From NCBI RefSeq assembly GCF_000717175.1, contig NZ_JNYD01000015.1, positions 1-64,000 of the forward strand: DNA of 64,000 nucleotides. The letters are read 5' to 3'. Shown in pieces: positions 48,387-59,486 of the stretch. Every line of letters begins with the position of its first letter. Position 1 is the stretch's first letter. This stretch comes from Pseudonocardia autotrophica (GTDB lineage: Bacteria > Actinomycetota > Actinomycetes > Mycobacteriales > Pseudonocardiaceae). A program made the translations under genes and the position numbers. The notes below the pieces were generated by a model. The model did not search any database. It saw only the letters and a list, made by a program, of their open reading frames with translations, and was not told the origin of the DNA.

Positions 48387-51300
48387 ATGCGGATCGGCGT
48401 GCTGGGCCCGGTGGCGGCGTGGGCCGCGTCGGGCGCCGACGTCGCCCCCGCCGGCCTCCGCCTGCGCGGGCTGCTCGCCCGGCTCGCGCTCGCGCCCGGC
48501 CGCACCGTCACCGCCGAGACGCTGGTCGACGACCTGTGGGGCACCAGATCCGACTCGGCGCCGGCCTCGGCGAACGCCCTGCAGGCGCTGGTCTCCCGGC
48601 TGCGCCGCGCCCTCGGACCCGAGCTGGTCGTGACCGTGCCCGGCGGGTACCGGCTCGACCTGCCACCCGGGGACGTCGACTGCGTCCGGGCCGCCCAGCG
48701 GATCGCCGAGGCCGAGCACGAGGCCGATCCGGAGACCGCCCGCGAGCTGGTCGGGCAGGCGCTCGCGCTCTGGCGCGGCCCGGCCCTGGCCGACGTCCGC
48801 CGGTTGCCCTTCGCCGGCCCCGCCGCCGACCGGCTCGACGGCACGCGGGCGGCCGCCGTCGAACGCGCCGCCGGGCTGGACCTGCTGCTCGGGCGCGCGG
48901 CCGGCAGCGTGGAGCCGCTGGCCGCGCTGCTCGCCGACCAGCCGCTGCGGGAGAGCGCCGCCGCCGCACTGGCCCGGGCCCTGCACGCCACCGGCCGCCA
49001 GGCGGACGCCCTCGCCGTGCTCGACCGCACCCGCGACCGGTTGGCCGAGGAGCTCGGCGTGGACCCCGGCCCGGAGCTGGCGGGCGCCCGGCTCGACGTG
49101 CTGCGCGGGGTGCCCGCGCCGGCCCCACCCGCCCCGCGCCCGTCACGGCCCGCCCCGCCCCGGCCGCTGACCAGCTTCGTCGGCCGGGAAGCGGACGTCG
49201 GACGGCTGCGCGAGCTGCTCGGGACCGCGCGGCTCGTCACGCTGGTGGGCCCAGGCGGCGCGGGCAAGACCCGGCTCGCGCGGGAGGCCTGCCCCGAGGG
49301 CCCGGTCGCCGAGCTCGCCCCGCTCACCGGTTCCGATCAGCTCGCGGAGACCGTGCTCGCCGCGGTCGGCAGCCCGGAGCTGGTGATCCGCCAGGAGGAG
49401 CACCCCGACGCCGTCGAGCGGCTGGTGGCCGCGGTCGGCCGGCGCGATCTCGTCCTGGTCCTGGACAACTGCGAGCACCTGATCGGCGCCTGCGCCGACC
49501 TGGCGGGCACGCTGCTCGGCCGCTGCCCGGCGGTCCGGATCCTCGCGACCAGCCGCGAGCCGCTGGCGGTGCCCGGGGAACGGCTGCACCCCGTCGAGGC
49601 GCTCGACGACGCCGCGGCCGTCCGGCTGTTCGCCGACCGCGCCGAGGCCGTCGCCCCCGGGTTCGACGCCGACGCGCACGCCCCCGCGATCACCGAGATC
49701 TGCCGCCGGCTGGACGGCCAGCCGCTCCCGATCGAGCTCGCCGCGGCCCGGCTGCGCGCGCTCAGCCCCGAGGAGATCCTCTCCCGGCTCGACGACCGGT
49801 TCCGGCTGCTCACCACCGGCGCCCGGACCGTGCTGCCCCGGCACCAGACCCTGCGGGCGGTCGTCGACTGGAGTTGGGACCTGCTCGACGACGCCGAGCG
49901 CGCCCTCGCCCGCCGGCTCGCCGTCTTCTCCGGCGGCGCCACGGCCGACGCCGCGGACCAGGTGTGCGGCGACGGACTGGACGACCCGTTCACCACGCTC
50001 GCCGCACTCGTCGACAAGTCGCTCGTCGTCGCGGTCCCCCAGGCCGGGGCGCCGACCCGCTACCGGATGCTGGAGACCATCCGCGAGTACGCGCGGGAGC
50101 GGCTGTCCGCCTCCGGCGAGGAACCGGCGACGGCCGCGCGGCACGCGGCCTGGACCGTCGCCCTGGTGGAGCGGGCCGAGCCCGAGCTGCGCGGCCGGGA
50201 CCAGCTGCGGTGGCTCGGGGTCCTGCGCGCGGAGGCGGGCAACATCACCGGGGCGTTGCGCCGGGCCGTGGCCGAGCAGGACGTCCCGACCGCGTACCGG
50301 CTGGTGGCGGGCATGTTCTGGAGCTGGTTGATCCGCGGGGCCACCGAGGAGTCGATGAGCTGGGTACGGGCCGTCGGCGACCTGCCCACGGACGACGCCC
50401 CGGTCGACGTGCTCGCCCGGGTCACGGCGTTCCGGGCCCTCGAGGCGCTCGGCCGCGGGGAGATGGCGGAGGCGCAGCGGCACGTCGCGCGGGCGACCGC
50501 GCAGGCCGAGTCGGTCCCGCAGCCCCGCCATCCCGCGCTCGACCTGCTGATGCCGCTGGGCGAGGCGTTCGCGATCCAGGACCAGGCTCCGCTGACCTCG
50601 GTCAGCACCGCGCACCCGGACCCGTGGGTGCGGGCGTTCGCGCTGGAGATCCGCGCGACGCTGTCCGAGAACGCCGGCCTGATCGACCTCGAGCGCGAGC
50701 TGGTGCGCGCGGCGCACACCCTGTTCACGCAGGTCGGGGACCGGTTCGGGCTCGGGATGACGCTCACGACGCTCGGCGAGCTGGAGGCGTGGGCGGGCAA
50801 CGCCGAGGCCGCCGCGACCGCCTTCGAGGAGGCCATCGCCCTGGCCACCGAGCTGGCCAACGACGACGACCTGCCCCAGTACCTCGTCCGCCGCGGCAGC
50901 CTCGCGGCCCGGGTGGGCGACCACGCGTTGGCCCGCAAGCTCTACACCGAGGCGCTCGAGATGCTCGACGGCGCCGAGTACGCGTCGCCGGAGATGGTGC
51001 GCGTCTCGCTCGCGGAGCTGGACCGCCTGGAGGGCGACCTGGTCGCGGCGCGCGCCCGGCTCGCGGAGATCGACCCGACGGCGGGCGGCGGGATCGCCGT
51101 CCCGCAGCGGCGCGCGCACCTGAGCGCGCAGCGCGCCCTGGTCGAGCTGGCCGCGGGCGACCTCGGGCGCACGGCGGAGCATCTCGCCGAGGCCGTCGAG
51201 GCCGGCGACGAGAGCCGGGACGGCCCCGTGGTCGGGATGGTCGCCGAGACCGTCGCGCAGCTGGCCATGGCCCGCGGCGACCGCGCGGGGGCCGCCCGGG

Positions 51301-51470
51301 CACTGGGCGTCGCCGAGGCCCGCCGCGGCGTCCTCGACCTGGGGGACCCCGCCGTCGTCGCGCTGCTGGGGGCACTTGGCCCAGGGGCGGACGCGCTGCG
51401 GCGGGAGGTCGCGGACCTCCCGCCGCGGGACGGGCTGGACCTGCTCCGGGATCAGGTCCGCTTGCGGTAG
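48387..51470 (+). CDS. AfsR/SARP-type regulator: BTAD plus NB-ARC ATPase plus TPR
   Basis: A 1027-residue protein. Residues 1-95 form an OmpR-like winged-helix domain (LRLRGLLARLALAPGRTVTAE). The BTAD helical domain spans about 97-240 (LWRGPALADV, ADALAVLDRTRDRLAEELGVDPGPEL). The NB-ARC/STAND ATPase has Walker A GPGGAGKT at 288-295, Walker B in LVLVLDNCEHLIGAC and the sensor ATSREPL. From about residue 560 TPR-like helices continue (GLGMTLTTLGELEAWAGNAE). These regulators bind direct repeats near promoters and are activated by ATP and signals. It overlaps the converging ABC permease by 19 bases and lies close to that operon's upstream repeats. Confidence 0.9.
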   Translation: MRIGVLGPVAAWAASGADVAPAGLRLRGLLARLALAPGRTVTAETLVDDLWGTRSDSAPASANALQALVSRLRRALGPELVVTVPGGYRLDLPPGDVDCVRAAQRIAEAEHEADPETARELVGQALALWRGPALADVRRLPFAGPAADRLDGTRAAAVERAAGLDLLLGRAAGSVEPLAALLADQPLRESAAAALARALHATGRQADALAVLDRTRDRLAEELGVDPGPELAGARLDVLRGVPAPAPPAPRPSRPAPPRPLTSFVGREADVGRLRELLGTARLVTLVGPGGAGKTRLAREACPEGPVAELAPLTGSDQLAETVLAAVGSPELVIRQEEHPDAVERLVAAVGRRDLVLVLDNCEHLIGACADLAGTLLGRCPAVRILATSREPLAVPGERLHPVEALDDAAAVRLFADRAEAVAPGFDADAHAPAITEICRRLDGQPLPIELAAARLRALSPEEILSRLDDRFRLLTTGARTVLPRHQTLRAVVDWSWDLLDDAERALARRLAVFSGGATADAADQVCGDGLDDPFTTLAALVDKSLVVAVPQAGAPTRYRMLETIREYARERLSASGEEPATAARHAAWTVALVERAEPELRGRDQLRWLGVLRAEAGNITGALRRAVAEQDVPTAYRLVAGMFWSWLIRGATEESMSWVRAVGDLPTDDAPVDVLARVTAFRALEALGRGEMAEAQRHVARATAQAESVPQPRHPALDLLMPLGEAFAIQDQAPLTSVSTAHPDPWVRAFALEIRATLSENAGLIDLERELVRAAHTLFTQVGDRFGLGMTLTTLGELEAWAGNAEAAATAFEEAIALATELANDDDLPQYLVRRGSLAARVGDHALARKLYTEALEMLDGAEYASPEMVRVSLAELDRLEGDLVAARARLAEIDPTAGGGIAVPQRRAHLSAQRALVELAAGDLGRTAEHLAEAVEAGDESRDGPVVGMVAETVAQLAMARGDRAGAARALGVAEARRGVLDLGDPAVVALLGALGPGADALRREVADLPPRDGLDLLRDQVRLR

Positions 51471-52282
51471 AGCGTCACCGCGATCGGCGCGAACACCAGC
51501 GTGATGCCGGCCGCCCACAGCAGCGCGGTGCCCGCCGGACCCGCGACCGGGCCGCCCAGCAGCAGGCCGCGCACGGCGTCGGCGGTCTTCGACACCGGGT
51601 TCACGTCCACCCAGCCCTGCAACCAGCCGGGCATGGTCGACGCCGGCACGAACACGTTGCTACCGAAGGTGAGCGGCAGCGAGATCAGCGCGCCGAGCCC
51701 CTGGACCGAGCGTGGGTCCTTGACCAGCATCGCCAGCGCGGTGAACACCCAGCACAGGGCGAACGCGAAGGCCATGACCAGCAGCAGCGCCGCCACGATC
51801 GCCAACGGACCGGCCGAGGTGCGGAACCCGAGGATCGCGCCGAACACCAGCATGATCACGCCCGACGTCGCGTAGCGCGCCAGGTCCGCGCCGATCGCGC
51901 CGAGCAGCGGGGCGGCCCGGGAGATCGGCAGGCTCCGGAACCGGTCGAAGATCCCGGTGTGCAGGTCGTCGGCCAGGCCGGTGCCAGTGCCGGCCGAGGC
52001 GAAGATGACGGTCTGCACCAGCACCCCGGGCAGCGCGAACTGCAGGTAGGCCGACGTGTCGCCGGCGATCGCGCCGCCGAAGACGTACACGAACAGCAGC
52101 AGGAAGATGACCGGCTGCAGGGTGACGTCGATCAGCGCCTCGGGCGAGTGGACCGTCTTGACCAGCCCGCGCCAGGCCAGCGTGGCGCCGTGCCGCAGCG
52201 TCGACGGCCCGTGCCGCGCTCCGGTACGTGGCGGGGGTTCGGGAACGGTCGTGGGGACGGGAGCGGTGGCGGTGGTGGTCAT
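51452..52282 (-). CDS. ABC-2 type exporter permease (DrrB-like)
   Basis: A 276-residue membrane protein with about six helices (VTLQPVIFLLLFVYVFGGAI, FALPGVLVQTVIFASAGTG, SGVIMLVFGAILGF, VAALLLVMAFAFALCWVFTALAM, FGSNVFVPASTMPGW and GTALLWAAGITLVFAPIAV). The ABC-2 signature region GIFDRFRSLPISR links helices. It pairs with the ATPase gene at 52279, overlapping ATGA, with GAGGAGG before ATG 52282. DrrAB-type systems export hydrophobic drugs or natural products; substrate is not known. Confidence 0.9.
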   Translation of the reverse strand: MTTTATAPVPTTVPEPPPRTGARHGPSTLRHGATLAWRGLVKTVHSPEALIDVTLQPVIFLLLFVYVFGGAIAGDTSAYLQFALPGVLVQTVIFASAGTGTGLADDLHTGIFDRFRSLPISRAAPLLGAIGADLARYATSGVIMLVFGAILGFRTSAGPLAIVAALLLVMAFAFALCWVFTALAMLVKDPRSVQGLGALISLPLTFGSNVFVPASTMPGWLQGWVDVNPVSKTADAVRGLLLGGPVAGPAGTALLWAAGITLVFAPIAVTLYRKRT

Positions 52283-53241
52283 GCGGCCTCCTCGGGCGCG
52301 GGGCCGGCCTCGGCGGGGCGGCCGGTCAGGGTCAGGAAGACGTCGTCGAGGCTGGGCAGCCGCAGCCCCAGCTCCGCGACGGGAACGGCGGCCTCCTCGA
52401 GCCGGGCGCCGAGCCGGTGCAGCAGGGCGGGATCGCCGGACAGGGTCAGCTCGCCGGTCGGGTCGATCGCAGGCGTCTCGGTGGCCAGCCCGCAGAGCAG
52501 GGTGGCGACGGCGCCGACGTCGGCGCGGTGCAGCGGCCGCACGTGCAGCAGCTGCCCGCCGACCTCGGCCTTGAGCGAGGCCGGGGTGCCGCTCGCGATG
52601 ACCTGCCCGCGGTCGAGGACCACGAGGTCCTCGGCGAGATGGTCGGCCTCCTCCAGGTACTGGGTGGTGAGCAGGACGGTCGTCCCCTCGGCGGCCAGGG
52701 CGCGGACGTGCTCCCACACCTCGTTGCGGTGCCGCGGGTCCAGGCCGGTGGTCGGCTCGTCGAGGAACAGCACGTCGGGACGGCCGACGAGGCTGGCCGC
52801 GAGGTCGAGCCGCCGGCGCATGCCGCCGGAGTAGGTCTTGACCCGGCGGCCGGCGGCCTCGGCCAGGCCGAACCGGTCGATCAGCTCGTCCGTGCGGCGG
52901 CGGGCGTCGCGCCGGGACAGGTCGAGCAGGCGCCCGATCAGCCGGAGGTTCTCGACGCCGGACAGGGCGTCGTCGACCGCGGCGTACTGGCCGGTCAGGC
53001 CGACCCGCAAGCGGACGTCCGGGGCCTCGGTCACGACGTCGTGGCCCAGCACGGTGGCCCGGCCGCCGTCCGGGCGCAGCAGGGTGGACAGGACGCGGAC
53101 GGTGGTGGTCTTGCCGGAGCCGTTCGGCCCGAGCAGGCCCAGCACGCTGCCGCGCCGGACCTCCAGGTCGACGCCGGCGAGGGCGGTGGTGGCGCCGAAG
53201 GTCTTCACGAGACCCTCGACGCGAATGGCCGGTTCGTTCAT
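52279..53241 (-). CDS. ABC-2 type exporter ATP-binding protein (DrrA-like)
   Basis: A 320-residue ABC protein. Walker A is GLLGPNGSGKTTTVRVL (near residue 37), the Q-loop is VGLTGQYAAVDD, the signature is YSGGMRRRLDLAASLVGRP, Walker B is VLFLDEPTTGLDP, and the H-loop is LLTTQYLEEADHLAE. The C-terminal DrrA-type domain (ASLKAEVGGQLLHVRPL and PSLDDVFLTLTG) is present. ATG 53241 is the start by homology; a start at 53271 is also possible because the ribosome site is weak. Direct repeats at 53296-53324 lie upstream. Confidence 0.9.
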   Translation of the reverse strand: MNEPAIRVEGLVKTFGATTALAGVDLEVRRGSVLGLLGPNGSGKTTTVRVLSTLLRPDGGRATVLGHDVVTEAPDVRLRVGLTGQYAAVDDALSGVENLRLIGRLLDLSRRDARRRTDELIDRFGLAEAAGRRVKTYSGGMRRRLDLAASLVGRPDVLFLDEPTTGLDPRHRNEVWEHVRALAAEGTTVLLTTQYLEEADHLAEDLVVLDRGQVIASGTPASLKAEVGGQLLHVRPLHRADVGAVATLLCGLATETPAIDPTGELTLSGDPALLHRLGARLEEAAVPVAELGLRLPSLDDVFLTLTGRPAEAGPAPEEAA

Positions 53242-53546
53242 GGCCACCACTGTCGGCGGCGGCGCTGCCATCCGGCTGACAGCGGACCGCCGCGCCGTGT
53301 CAGCCTCTGCTGGAGCGTGTCAGCGTGGCCGCCCCTCCCGATCGCTGCGCCGATCGGCGTATCTCGGGCCGTGACCGACCGGGTTCGTACCGTGGCGTCC
53401 GGTTTGCCGGCGGGGCCGTGGATCCGGGCCGTTGACCATCGCTGTGACCGCGATTACGGTCCCGCTTAACGATCGTTCGGCAGATGGGTACCCGCCCGTC
53501 TCCGCTCCCGGGATGCAGCGCCGCCGAGGGAACGAGGACCTCCACT
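53242..53546. promoter_or_regulatory. 305-bp divergent intergenic region with direct repeats and a palindrome
   Basis: No gene is seen. CGTGTCAGC occurs at 53296-53304 and 53316-53324, 20 bases apart (two helical turns), and a related CTGACAGCG lies near 53277. These are 55-85 bases upstream of the ABC ATPase start. The palindrome AACGATCGTT is at 53468-53477, 70 bases upstream of the MFS start. Both are candidate operators for the divergent promoters; which regulator binds is unknown. Confidence 0.4.
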
Positions 53547-55097
53547 GTGGATTCGACCGTACGCTCCACCCTGCCCGGAACCGGAACGGAGGCGTCCGCG
53601 CGTCGCCGCTGGGCCTTCCTGATCGACCGCAGGCTCGACCGCTACCCGACCGGTGGCGAGCGCTACGCCCGCCTCGTGCTCGCCGTGCTCGCCACGGTCG
53701 TCATCTACTACGAGCAGTACACGCTGGGCGCCGTCTCGACGCTGGTCTCCCAGCAGCTCGGGATGTCGTTCCTGTTCCTCACGACCGGTCTCGCCGTGGC
53801 GAACCTGTTGGGCGCCTTCGGGTCCCTGGCCGCCGGGCTCGCCGACCGGCTGGGCCGGGCGAACATCGTGGTCTACGGGATGCTGGTGGTCGGCGCGGTC
53901 ACGGCCTTCGCCGTCACGCAGGTGCAGGACAAGTGGACCTTCATGATCCTCTCGACGATCGTCGCGATCATGGAGGGCATGCTGCTGGTGGCCACGCCGG
54001 CGCTGGTCCGCGACTTCAGCCCGCAGATGGGCCGGGCCCGGGCGATGGGCTTCTGGAACGTGGCGCCGCCGGCGGGCTCGCTGCTCGCGTCCGCGGTCGC
54101 GGCGCTCACCCTGGGCTCGCTCGTCAGCTGGCAGAGCCAGTTCCGCATCGCCGGCATCGCCGGGATCGTCGTCGCGCTGATCGCGCTGGTCTGGATGAAG
54201 GAGCTCAACCCGGCGCTGCGCGACCAGGCCGCGGTGTCCGAGGAGGACCGGGAGCTGCTCGAGGCGCGGGCCGCGCGCGGCGAGGTGAACGTGGACCTGG
54301 CGCACCCGTGGCGCCAGCTGCTGAAGGTCGACGTGGTGGTCCCGGCCGTCGGGTTCTCGATCGCGCTGCTCTTCTACTACACGATCGTCGGCTTCGCGCC
54401 GGTGCTGTTCACGACGGTCTGGGGCTTCGACCTCGCCGAGGCGAACAGCGTGATCGCCTGGGCCTGGGCGTTCAACGTGCTGCTCTCGCTCACCTACGGC
54501 GCGCTCGTCGACCGGTTCCTGGTGCGCAAGCCGTGGATCCTCGGCGGCGCGCTGCTGTGCATCGCCATGCAGATCGTGCTGATCACGCTGGTGGGCGGGA
54601 AGCCGAGCTACCTCACGCTCGCGATCATCATGGCCGTGCTGGCCACCTCCTGGGCCGGGTTCGCCGTGCCCTGGTACGCGGCCTTCACCGAGACCGTCGA
54701 GGCCCGCAACCCGGCGCTCACCGCGACCGGTCTGGCGATCTGGGCGTGGATCATCCGCGTGGTGGTGTTCCTGTCGTTCCTGATCGTGCCGCACGTCGTG
54801 ACCTCGGCGAACACGCTGGTCGCCGCCGAGCCGTACGTCGCGGAGGCCGAGCGGCTGCAGGCGGCCGGGCAGGCGATCCCGCCGGACCTGGCGGCGAAGC
54901 TGGGCGAGATCCAGCAGGCCGCGGCCGTGACGGGCGACCAGTGGCGGCTGTGGATGTGGATCGCGGTGGTGTGCGCGGTGGGGCTGGCCGCCACCGTCCC
55001 GCTGCTGCGCGGCCGGTGGAGCGTGCAGAAGGCACGCGCCGACCTCGCCGAGCACGAGCGGCGGCGTGCCGAGGAGCTGGCGGCACTCGGCGGCTGA
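53547..55097 (+). CDS. MFS transporter, 12-helix, substrate unknown
   Basis: A 516-residue major facilitator protein with about 12 helices (for example YARLVLAVLATVVIYYEQYT, LAVANLLGAFGSLAAGLADR with the loop LADRLGRANIVVYG, FRIAGIAGIVVALIALVWM, VPAVGFSIALLFYYTIVGFAP). A cytoplasmic loop between helices 6 and 7 is acidic, and a hydrophilic insert around AAEPYVAEAERLQAAGQ precedes the last helices. GTG 53547 was chosen because VDSTVRSTLP leads shortly into the first helix; an upstream ATG 53484 would add 21 residues. A copy of the dispersed palindrome follows the stop. Confidence 0.85.
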   Translation: MDSTVRSTLPGTGTEASARRRWAFLIDRRLDRYPTGGERYARLVLAVLATVVIYYEQYTLGAVSTLVSQQLGMSFLFLTTGLAVANLLGAFGSLAAGLADRLGRANIVVYGMLVVGAVTAFAVTQVQDKWTFMILSTIVAIMEGMLLVATPALVRDFSPQMGRARAMGFWNVAPPAGSLLASAVAALTLGSLVSWQSQFRIAGIAGIVVALIALVWMKELNPALRDQAAVSEEDRELLEARAARGEVNVDLAHPWRQLLKVDVVVPAVGFSIALLFYYTIVGFAPVLFTTVWGFDLAEANSVIAWAWAFNVLLSLTYGALVDRFLVRKPWILGGALLCIAMQIVLITLVGGKPSYLTLAIIMAVLATSWAGFAVPWYAAFTETVEARNPALTATGLAIWAWIIRVVVFLSFLIVPHVVTSANTLVAAEPYVAEAERLQAAGQAIPPDLAAKLGEIQQAAAVTGDQWRLWMWIAVVCAVGLAATVPLLRGRWSVQKARADLAEHERRRAEELAALGG

Positions 55098-55106
55098 TCC
55101 CACCCT

Positions 55107-55146
55107 GTGAGTGGCGATAGTCGCTATGGCGACTATCGCCACTCAC
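55107..55146. repeat. dispersed palindromic element, copy 2 (perfect 18-bp arms)
   Basis: GTGAGTGGCGATAGTCGC at 55107-55124, loop TATG, exact complement at 55129-55146. It is identical to 42941-42980 except in the loop and lies between the converging MFS and ABC-F genes. Confidence 0.9.
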
Positions 55147-55150
55147 GATG

Positions 55151-56938
<1,788 letters not shown>

Positions 56939-56948
56939 CGGTCCTCTC

Positions 56949-57926
56949 TCAGGCCCGGGCCGGCGGCCAGGGCGACCCGCTCGGGGCGGGCGGTACGGGT
57001 GGGGGCTCGTCCGAGTCGACGACGCGGGCCCCGGGGACGGGCCCGTGCGCGACGCGGACGGTGCGGCAGACGCCGACGCCGGCGAGCTCCGCGGCGACCT
57101 CGACCGCCGACTCGGCGTCGGAGCAGAGGAACGCGCAGGTGGGGCCGGAGCCGGAGACGATCCCGGCCAGCGCGCCGGCGCTGACTCCCGCCCTCAGGGT
57201 ACGGCGCAGGTCCGGCGCGAGGCTCACCGCGGCCGCCTGCAGGTCGTTGCCCAGCGAGAGCGCGAGCTGGCGCGGGTCGCCCTGGGCGAGCGCGCCGAGC
57301 ACCGGCTCGACCGGGCGGTCCGGCGGCTCCTCGTCGCCGCGCAGCCGGTCCAGCTCGGCGAAGACCGTCGGGGTGGACAGCCCGCGCCGGGCCAGCGCGA
57401 CGACCCAGTGCATCGGGTGCCGCGACAGGACCGGGACGATCCGCTCGCCGCGGCCGGTGCCGAGCGCGGTGCCGCCGTGCAGGGCGAACGTGACGTCGCT
57501 GCCCAGCTCGGCGGCCATGGACGACAGCTCGTCCCGGTTCAGGTCGAGCTTCCACAGCGCCGAGAGCGCGACCAGCGTGCCCGCCGCGTCGGCACTGCCG
57601 CCGGCCATGCCGCCGGCGACGGGGATGCCCTTGCGCAGCACGACGCGCACGTCGGGGTCGTGGCCGGAGCGCTGGGCCAGCAGCTCGACGGCCCGCCAGG
57701 CCAGGTTCGTGTCGTCGACCGGGACCTCGGACACGCCTTCGCCGTGCACCTCGAGGCCCGGCTCGTCGCTCGCCGAGACCGCGACCTCGTCGAACAGGCT
57801 GACGGCGTGGAAGACCGTGACGAGGTCGTGGTAGCCGTCCGCGCGCACGCCGCCCACCGCCAGGTGGAGGTTGATCTTCGCGGGCACCCGGACGGTGACC
57901 GGAGGACGAACGGCGGAGAGCACCAC
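56949..57926 (-). CDS. ispE: 4-diphosphocytidyl-2-C-methyl-D-erythritol kinase
   Basis: A 325-residue GHMP kinase of the MEP isoprenoid pathway. Motif 1 is [24 protein letters not shown] (about residues 12-32), the ATP loop is [20 protein letters not shown], and motif 3 is [18 protein letters not shown] 57926 or 57923 starts the protein. The neighbours rsmA and rpfB are the usual partners (Rv1009-Rv1011 order), but an MFS gene is inserted between ispE and rsmA. A proline-rich tail extends the C-terminus. Confidence 0.95.
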   Translation of the reverse strand: MVLSAVRPPVTVRVPAKINLHLAVGGVRADGYHDLVTVFHAVSLFDEVAVSASDEPGLEVHGEGVSEVPVDDTNLAWRAVELLAQRSGHDPDVRVVLRKGIPVAGGMAGGSADAAGTLVALSALWKLDLNRDELSSMAAELGSDVTFALHGGTALGTGRGERIVPVLSRHPMHWVVALARRGLSTPTVFAELDRLRGDEEPPDRPVEPVLGALAQGDPRQLALSLGNDLQAAAVSLAPDLRRTLRAGVSAGALAGIVSGSGPTCAFLCSDAESAVEVAAELAGVGVCRTVRVAHGPVPGARVVDSDEPPPVPPAPSGSPWPPARA

Positions 57927-57932
57927 CCAACC

Positions 57933-59411
57933 CTACTGACCGCTGCGGACCGGTGACCTGAGGCTGACGGTGAAGGTGAGCACGGCCACCAGCCCCACCA
58001 GCAGCACCCCGGCGGGCAGCAGGAGGGCCTGCGCCATCGCGGTGGCGAAGGGTGCGTGGAGGGCGGCCGGGACCGCGGCGATGCTCTCGCCGACCGGGCC
58101 GCCCGCCCCGCCGCCCAGGTTGGCCGCGAGACGGGACTCCATGAGCACGGCGATGCCCGCGCTGCCGAGCACGGCGCCGACCTGCCGGGTGGTGTTGTAG
58201 ACGCCCGCGCCGGCCCCGGCCTGGTCCTGCGGCAGGTTCCGGTTGGCCGTGGTGGCGACCGGACCCCAGACGAACGCGTTGCCGACGCCGAGCAGGGCGA
58301 TCGGCAGCAGCAGGCGCCAGATCGCCACGCCCGGCTCCATCTCCGCCGCCAGCCAGACCAGCGAGACGGCCCAGGCCGCCATGCCGAAGCCGGCGATCCA
58401 GCGCGGGTGCCCCCGGTCGGTGAGCCGGCCGACCCACGGCGCCAGGACCCCGGAGAACACCGCCATGGGGATCAGCAGGAGGGCCGAGCGCGTGGGCGAG
58501 AGGCCGAGCACGCCCTGCGCGTAGAACATGATCGGGAACGACATGGCGGTGACCGCGAACCCGACGGTGGTGATCGCGATGTTGGCCAGGCTGAAATTGC
58601 GGTCCCGGAACAGCCGCAGCGACATCAGCGGCTCGGCCCGGTTGCGCGACTGCCAGAACACGAACCCGGCCAGCACCACCAACCCGGACACGATGAGCGC
58701 CCAGACGCCCGCGCCCCAGTCGTAGGACTGGCCCTCCTGGATGCCGAAGACCAGCAGGAACATGCCGATCGCGCTGAGCACCACGCCGAGGACGTCGAAC
58801 CGGTGCACGTGCGTGGGCAGCTCGGGGACCAGCCGCATCGCCATCACGAACCCGACGACCCCCACCGGCACGTTGACGAAGAAGATCCACTCCCAGCCGA
58901 GCCCGTCGACCAGGACGCCGCCGAGGATCGGCCCGACCAGCGTGGCGACGCCCGCGACCGCGCCCCACAGGCTCATCGCGCGGCCGCGCTGGTTCGCCGG
59001 GAAGGTCCGGGTGATCACGGCCATGGTCTGCGGGGTCATGAACGAGGCGCCGAGCCCCTGGAACACCCGGGCGACGACCAGCATGGCGATGGACCCGGTG
59101 AGCCCGCACCACAGGGACGCGAGCGTGAAGATCGCGAGCCCGACGAGGTACACCCGCCGCGGCCCGAACCGGTCCCCCAGGCGGCCGGTGATGAGCAGCG
59201 GCACCGCGTAGGCGAGCAGGTACGCGCTGGTCACCCACACCACGGCGTCGACGCTCGCGCCGAGGTCGGCCTGGATCGCCGGCGTGGCCACGGTGACGAT
59301 CGTGGAGTCCACGAGGATCATGAAGAAGCCCAGCACCAGCGCCCACAGCGCCGGCCACGGGCTCGTGGCGGGGGTGGCGCCGGGACGCGTGCCGGACTCG
59401 CTGACGGCCAT
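57933..59411 (-). CDS. MFS drug exporter, DHA2 (EmrB/QacA) type
   Basis: A 492-residue protein with about 14 helices. The first is PWPALWALVLGFFMILVDST. Motif A is LLITGRLGDRFGPRRVYLVG and motif C-like is AVAGVATLVGPILGGVLVDG, both typical of 14-helix drug:H+ antiporters. ATG 59411 has AAGGAGA upstream. The gene lies between ispE and rsmA, six bases from the ispE start, so it may be read through. It probably exports toxic compounds; no regulator is adjacent. Confidence 0.9.
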   Translation of the reverse strand: MAVSESGTRPGATPATSPWPALWALVLGFFMILVDSTIVTVATPAIQADLGASVDAVVWVTSAYLLAYAVPLLITGRLGDRFGPRRVYLVGLAIFTLASLWCGLTGSIAMLVVARVFQGLGASFMTPQTMAVITRTFPANQRGRAMSLWGAVAGVATLVGPILGGVLVDGLGWEWIFFVNVPVGVVGFVMAMRLVPELPTHVHRFDVLGVVLSAIGMFLLVFGIQEGQSYDWGAGVWALIVSGLVVLAGFVFWQSRNRAEPLMSLRLFRDRNFSLANIAITTVGFAVTAMSFPIMFYAQGVLGLSPTRSALLLIPMAVFSGVLAPWVGRLTDRGHPRWIAGFGMAAWAVSLVWLAAEMEPGVAIWRLLLPIALLGVGNAFVWGPVATTANRNLPQDQAGAGAGVYNTTRQVGAVLGSAGIAVLMESRLAANLGGGAGGPVGESIAAVPAALHAPFATAMAQALLLPAGVLLVGLVAVLTFTVSLRSPVRSGQ

Positions 59412-59486
59412 GGTTCTCCTTGGGGGAAATCGGATCGCGGTGAAAGCGTAGGCCGCGGCACCGACAGGAACGCGCCGGAATCGGGA

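Noticed and set aside
48419..52834. A 1471-codon open frame overlapping the SARP-like gene and ABC permease
   Set aside because: It is an out-of-frame shadow with arginine/alanine-rich content and no motif; the SARP frame explains the DNA.
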